A program made the position numbers and the translations under genes. Below are positions 5,769 to 8,826 of a DNA stretch of 8,826 nucleotides, piece after piece. Where the stretch lies: NCBI RefSeq assembly GCF_031426495.1, contig NZ_JANPLK010000010.1, forward strand, positions 1 to 8,826, written 5' to 3'. A model generated the notes under the pieces. That model saw only the letters and a list, made by a program, of their open reading frames with translations, was not told where the DNA came from and searched no databases. Each line of letters begins with the position of its first letter. Positions within the stretch are counted from its first letter, which is position 1. This DNA is from Gemmatimonas sp. GTDB lineage: Bacteria > Gemmatimonadota > Gemmatimonadetes > Gemmatimonadales > Gemmatimonadaceae.

Positions 5769-5945
5769 TCAGCGTACCTCGCCGACCAGCTAGCCGGTCC
5801 TGGGCGGATCGAGGCCAACATTGGCGTGGCCGCGACGCTGGACGACGCGATGGTCGCCACGGCCCGCCCAAGGCAGCGGCCACGCGAATGCGCATATTCC
5901 TGGGAGAGCCGCGAGCGCCTCTTGGCCATCAACTTCGCGACGTAG
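5769..5945 (+). pseudogene. Possible glycosyltransferase C-terminal remnant
   Basis: After a TGA at 5766-5768 the plus frame reads YLADQLAGPGRIEANIG, TLDDAMVATARPRQRPREC and AYSWESRERLL, to the TAG at 5943-5945. Third positions are strongly GC. A C-terminal basic helix ending in a Ser-Trp-Glu motif is common at the end of GT1/GT4-type glycosyltransferases, which is the only basis for the suggestion. There is no start and no other part of the enzyme. The opposite strand is also open here (5762-6001) but without recognisable sense. Confidence 0.2.
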
Positions 5946-6181
5946 GTCGCTCTTGCGGCGTTCCCACCGACCGACCCGGCCTCAACTAGCCTGGCCGGCA
6001 CCGCTGCTGGGCCGGGCGTCCGGCAGCGCGGCGCCCTATACTATCGGTTGGGCACTTGTCGGGCCTACGCGCCCGTTGACCACTGTCACTCGTGTTCCGC
6101 GGCGAGCAACGACTGCACGCTTGTCATGCTCTCACCACCGTCCACCCGTTAGGTCGCCATTCTCTCGCGCCGGAGTTGATA
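5946..6181. promoter_or_regulatory. Upstream region of the TAT-DsrE gene; candidate -10 only
   Basis: No gene is visible. A CTATACTAT at 6036-6044 contains a good -10 hexamer (TATACT, 6037-6042) but the -35 region is pure GC and unconvincing. If used, it would leave a leader of about 130 nt before the ATG at 6182. The ribosome binding site CGGAG ends about 7 nt before that ATG. Confidence 0.25.
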
Positions 6182-6919
6182 ATGTTCAGTGGATTGACCG
6201 CCTCCACCGACCGCCGTGGCTTTCTCCGACGCGGCAGCGCCGCCGGTGGCCTGGCACTGCTTGCACCGCACCAGGCCGGCGCGGCCGGATCGTCGCCCTC
6301 GCCGTTCGACGCGTTGGCGGACGCGAGCGCCGAGCGCGGCCCGGCGGCCCACACGCTGGCCATGGCGGAGCGGCGCTGGGACCTGTCTTGGGTCCAGCCG
6401 GTGCGGCGCGCCGAGGACAAAGCCGTGATCGACACCGCCGGGATTAGCGACGGCTTCGCGTTGCAGATCGCCGCGCGCTACCTCGACAACTGCGATGCGG
6501 TTTACGGTCGTGGTAAACATCAGGCCCGCGTCGTGCTCAACATTCGCACGCGCGCAATTCCGCTCGCAATGTCAGACGCACTGTGGGCGCGCTTCAACCT
6601 CGGCGCCGACTACAGCGTCAAAGATCCGCTCACCGGCGAGAGCGCCACGCGCAATCCGTTTCTCGCGCGCGCGGCCAACGCGCCAGCGTACGAGGTCTCA
6701 ATACAGGACCTCCAGGCGCGCGGCGCCATCGTGCTCGTGTGCGATTTCGCGATGGGACATCTCGCGACGCGACTGGCGACGAAACTTGGAATCACGGCAG
6801 ACGCCGTCCACACCGAGCTGCTCGCGGGTTTGATTTCAGGCGCGACGCCGATGCCGTCAGGCATGTTTGGCCTCGCTAAGGCGCAGAATGCCGGGTGTGC
6901 GTTTATCGGCACGCCGTAA
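6182..6919 (+). CDS. TAT-exported DsrE-like protein, 245 aa
   Basis: The start at 6182 is preferred over an in-frame ATG at 6092 because GGAG lies 7 nt upstream and because it places a twin-arginine signal at once: DRRGFLRRG (10-18), hydrophobic AAGGLALLAP, and cleavage near QAGA (35). The mature domain resembles the DsrE/DsrF-like sulfur-relay fold: a strand ARVVLNIRTRAIPLAM (115-130), a helix around SDALWARFNLG, NPF (158-160), and AIVLVCDFAMGHLATRLA (182-199), where C187 occupies the position of the conserved DsrE cysteine after a VLVC strand. A second helix-turn region (ITADAVHTELLAGLISG) and PSGMFGLAKAQNAGCAFI follow, with C239. Members of this fold bind or relay sulfur or small ligands; TAT export implies a folded, perhaps cofactor-bearing, periplasmic protein. 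It heads a likely operon with the 31-aa ORF and lipoprotein. Assignment is by pattern and the substrate is unknown. Confidence 0.75.
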   Translation: MFSGLTASTDRRGFLRRGSAAGGLALLAPHQAGAAGSSPSPFDALADASAERGPAAHTLAMAERRWDLSWVQPVRRAEDKAVIDTAGISDGFALQIAARYLDNCDAVYGRGKHQARVVLNIRTRAIPLAMSDALWARFNLGADYSVKDPLTGESATRNPFLARAANAPAYEVSIQDLQARGAIVLVCDFAMGHLATRLATKLGITADAVHTELLAGLISGATPMPSGMFGLAKAQNAGCAFIGTP

Positions 6920-6967
6920 TCGAGCAATCCGCGCCCTTGGTCTTCGTACCGCGAGGAGGCAGTCCGG

Positions 6968-7063
6968 ATGGACAGACACGTCGTCATGAGCGGGTCAGTC
7001 GTCAGCTGGCGTTTGGATCGCGCGCGTGACCGCCTCCGGCGCATGCGCGCCGCGATGCGTTAA
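6968..7063 (+). CDS. 31-aa arginine-rich mini-protein with strong ribosome binding site
   Basis: An ATG at 6968-6970 is preceded by a near-perfect Shine-Dalgarno GAGGAGG with an 8-nt gap. The 31 codons read MDRHVVMSGSVVSW then RLDRARDRLRRMRAAMR, a basic amphipathic helix at the C-terminus. The stop TAA (7061-7063) overlaps the ATG of the lipoprotein gene (TAATG), so translation of this ORF can load the next gene. It may be a leader peptide that exists for coupling, or a small protein in its own right. The quality of the site and the overlap argue against chance. No homolog is known to me. Confidence 0.5.
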   Translation: MDRHVVMSGSVVSWRLDRARDRLRRMRAAMR

Positions 7064-7470
7064 TGCTTTCGCGTGCACCACAACAGGTTCGCGCGATGGC
7101 GATGCGGCTGAGCGCGAGTGGACTGCTCGCGTCATGCGGCCTAACGGACCCCGACACCTACGTGCTCAACGTCGACCGCCTTGAGATCGCACGCACGGCT
7201 GGATCGTCGGACTCGGTCACCGTGCGTTTCGTCGGCTATGTTGGGAATACCGGGTGCCAAACCCTCAATCGCGTGAAGAATGCCGTGGTGGGCGATTCCA
7301 TTTGCTATCGTTTCATCGGCAACACGGGTGGGCGCAACTGCTTTCAGAAGCCCATTCCGCTTGCGTACGACGAACGGGTCGCGAGCATGCCGGCGCGCAC
7401 CGTGCGCCTCGTCGTAATGAATCGAAATCGAGCGCCGCTGACGTTGTCCCTACGACTGCCGCTGCCCTAG
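7063..7470 (+). CDS. Putative lipoprotein, 135 aa
   Basis: The ATG at 7063 overlaps the TAA of the upstream mini-ORF (TAATG) and has no separate ribosome binding site, consistent with coupled translation. The N-terminus is basic (MLSRAPQQVRAMAMR), then a short hydrophobic stretch ends in LLASC, a good lipobox with C25 as the lipidation site. The hydrophobic core is shorter than usual, so signal-peptidase II processing is probable, not certain. The mature part is beta-rich (YVLNVDRLEIA, DSVTVRFVGYVG, TVRLVVMNRN, LTLSLRLP), with Cys65, Cys81 and Cys93 placed to allow a disulfide. It looks like a small immunoglobulin- or lipocalin-like beta sandwich, but this is inference. It lies downstream of the TAT-DsrE gene in one apparent operon. 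Function is not known. Confidence 0.65.
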   Translation: MLSRAPQQVRAMAMRLSASGLLASCGLTDPDTYVLNVDRLEIARTAGSSDSVTVRFVGYVGNTGCQTLNRVKNAVVGDSICYRFIGNTGGRNCFQKPIPLAYDERVASMPARTVRLVVMNRNRAPLTLSLRLPLP

Positions 7471-7585
7471 GCGTATAAATTGCGCGCGCTGCGGCGATGC
7501 CCGGCACTGTCAACACCGATAAGAATTGCGCACTTTTTGGAGTAACCCCGCCGACTGGACAAATAGGGAGTTGGGGTTCGACCTT

Positions 7586-7611
7586 CGAGGCAGCGCCTCG
7601 GAGGTTCTATG
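7586..7611 (+). promoter_or_regulatory. Hairpin at the ribosome binding site of the IS3 orfA
   Basis: CGAGGC (7586-7591) and GCCTCG (7595-7600) pair over 6 bp with a 3-nt loop. The right arm abuts CGGAGG (7599-7604), the ribosome binding site of the ATG at 7609. Insertion sequences often place such structures there to block translation from transcripts entering from outside. That role is inferred here. Confidence 0.35.
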
Positions 7612-7791
7612 CGTGGCAAGACATACCGACGGTTCAGCACCGAGTTCAAGCTCGGGGTCGTGGAGGCGGACTTGGCCGGCGAGGGCAGCATCAAAGTCTT
7701 GGCCGCTAAGGCCGGCATCGATCACTCCCTGCCGCACTATTGGCTCAAGAAGTATCACGCTGGCGAATTATCGCTTGATCTCCGACGGAAC
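7609..7791 (+). pseudogene. IS3-family OrfA, N-terminal fragment
   Basis: OrfA of IS3 elements is the helix-turn-helix DNA-binding part of the transposase, fused to OrfB by programmed frameshifting. From the ATG at 7609 (CGGAGG at 7599-7604) the first ~61 residues are typical: RRFSTEFKLGVVEADLAGEG, then LAAKAGIDHSLPHYWLKKY and HAGELSLDLRR. After 7791 the sequence changes to the end of another IS (TGTCAATGAGTTTGAGACAC), so the gene is interrupted. The leucine-zipper part and orfB of this element are not in the window on this side and may lie beyond the second IS. The left terminus of this element probably lies between 7505 and 7570 but cannot be fixed from one end. Confidence 0.75.
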
Positions 7792-7792
7792 C

Positions 7793-8826
7793 TGTCAATG
7801 AGTTTGAGACACCGGGTGGGTGGGGTTTACTGAGCGACGTCGTCTGACGGTCGCGGTGTGGGGGGATTGATCCACGCGGCGGTCGGTAGCGCGCGTGGGG
7901 TGGGCAGACCATGGACAAAGCGGTCCGGACGCGCGGCGTAGGCGGCGGTGAGGACGTCGGCGCGTGCGGCGTTGCGCGCGTCAGCCAGCTGGTGATGCAC
8001 GTCGAAGGGTGTGTGCAGCCCGAGCCCGCTGTGGTGATGCTCGGTGTTGTACCAGTGAAAGAAGTCGACGCAGTGCGCGCGAGCGTCTTCGAGCGACCCA
8101 AAGCGCGCGGGGAAATCCGGGCGATACTTGAGCGTCTTGAACTGCGCTTCCGAAAACGGATTGTCGTTCGACACGGAGGGGCGCGAATGGGACTTGGTGA
8201 CGCCGAGATCGGCGAGCAGGTGAGCGACCGGCTGCGAGACCATCGACGATCCGCGATCCGCATGGAGCGTGAGTTGATTGGGTCCGATGTGTTCACGGGC
8301 ACAACTGGCGGCGATCAGCCGCTCCGCGAGCAGCGCCGATTCGCGCGGCGCGACCATCCAGCCCACGACGTAGCGACTGAACACATCGAGGATCACGTAC
8401 AAGTGATACCACGACCAGGTCGTGGGCCCCTTGAGTTTGGTGATATCCCAACTCCACAACTGATTCGACGCGGTCGCGAGCAACTCGGGCGCGGTGTACA
8501 CGGGGTGTCGCCGCTGCGCGCGCCGTTCTCGGATTTCGTCGTGCGCAGCCAAGAGTCGATACATGGTGCGCTCGGCGCAGTGATACACGCCTTCGTCGAG
8601 CAGCGTCGCGTACACTTGGGCGGGCGCCAGGTCGATGAAGCGGTCCTCGTGCAACACGTCGAGGATCCGTTGCTGCTCGACGGGCGCCAACGTGCGTGGT
8701 GGTGCGCGGCGGGGCAGCGCGCACGTGGGCCGCTCGGCGCGTCGGCGCGCCCGATAGTAGGTCGCCGGCGCGACCCCAAGGCTCGCACAGAGCCCGCGCA
8801 GGGACGTCGCCGCCCCGTGCGTCGTG
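7793..8826 (-). mobile_element. IS3-family insertion sequence, partial, inserted in another IS3 orfA
   Basis: The terminus begins TGTCAATGAGTTTGAGACAC at 7793, immediately where the OrfA fragment loses homology, and lies 34 nt from the orfB stop, as is usual for IS3 right ends. Only the orfB end of the element is present. Its orfA, other inverted repeat and target duplication lie beyond the window. Confidence 0.7.
7827..8826 (-). CDS. IS3-family transposase OrfB (DDE), 5' end beyond the window
   Basis: This is the catalytic part of an IS3 transposase. The frame is open from the window edge to the TAA at 7827-7829, about 333 codons. The upstream part, SLRGLCASLGVAPATYYRAR, is the usual OrfB N-terminus, so a TTG at 8690 is not the real start. 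Next comes an HTH_21-like region (LAPAQVYATLLDEGVYHC, RTMYRLLAAHDE), then the rve integrase core. Counting from that TTG, D82 lies in WSWDITKLKG, D145 in LHADRGSSM and E181 in NPFSEAQFKTLKYRP, with exactly 35 residues between the second Asp and the Glu, the DD(35)E signature. HWYNTEHHHSGLGLHTP near the end is also typical. No internal stop or frameshift is seen, so the enzyme looks functional if the rest is present. Confidence 0.92.
   Translation of the reverse strand, partial: TTHGAATSLRGLCASLGVAPATYYRARRRAERPTCALPRRAPPRTLAPVEQQRILDVLHEDRFIDLAPAQVYATLLDEGVYHCAERTMYRLLAAHDEIRERRAQRRHPVYTAPELLATASNQLWSWDITKLKGPTTWSWYHLYVILDVFSRYVVGWMVAPRESALLAERLIAASCAREHIGPNQLTLHADRGSSMVSQPVAHLLADLGVTKSHSRPSVSNDNPFSEAQFKTLKYRPDFPARFGSLEDARAHCVDFFHWYNTEHHHSGLGLHTPFDVHHQLADARNAARADVLTAAYAARPDRFVHGLPTPRALPTAAWINPPTPRPSDDVAQ

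Overview
This is a GC-rich bacterial window of accessory character: small secreted and membrane proteins of unknown function, several broken genes, and insertion-sequence debris. The alanine-rich signal peptide ending in AQA, the small lipoprotein and the TAT-exported DsrE-like protein are in the style of Gemmatimonadota. That assignment rests on composition and protein style only; no rRNA, tRNA or housekeeping marker is present.

Layout. (1) 1-2219: the tail of a plus-strand gene ends at a strong hairpin terminator (165-213). It is followed by minus-strand genes: a 226-aa four-cysteine secreted protein (1539-2219) with its own terminator (1473-1510), then a 75-aa protein (1151-1378), a small membrane protein whose start looks damaged (878-1120), and a 191-aa unknown (218-793). 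(2) 2314-2886: two decayed genes. One is a short minus-strand gene split by a frameshift in a C/G run. The other is a plus-strand C-terminal beta-propeller-like fragment carrying an in-frame TAG. (3) 3117-3488: an intact four-helix membrane protein. (4) 3731-5349: the most structured part. IS21-type terminal repeats lie in inverted orientation at both ends, with the first ~52 codons of an IstA transposase just inside the right end. The interior is occupied not by the rest of istA/istB but by a 276-aa exported protein gene (3991-4821), which reads in the same direction as the istA remnant. The open frame starting at the istA start codon ends in a 4-nt TTGA overlap with the proposed TTG start of that gene. 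(5) 5350-6181: degenerate DNA with one possible glycosyltransferase tail. (6) 6182-7470: a likely operon of a TAT-exported DsrE-like protein, a 31-codon Arg-rich ORF with a very good ribosome binding site, and a putative lipoprotein coupled to it by a TAATG overlap. (7) 7500-8826: an IS3-family orfA cut after about 61 codons by a second IS3-family element in opposite orientation. The orfB of that element has an intact DD(35)E triad and runs off the window.

Nothing resembling a defence system, CRISPR array, biosynthetic cluster or non-coding RNA gene was recognised. The best leads for novelty are the IS21-ended passenger cassette (3731-5349) and the TAT-DsrE / mini-ORF / lipoprotein operon (6182-7470).
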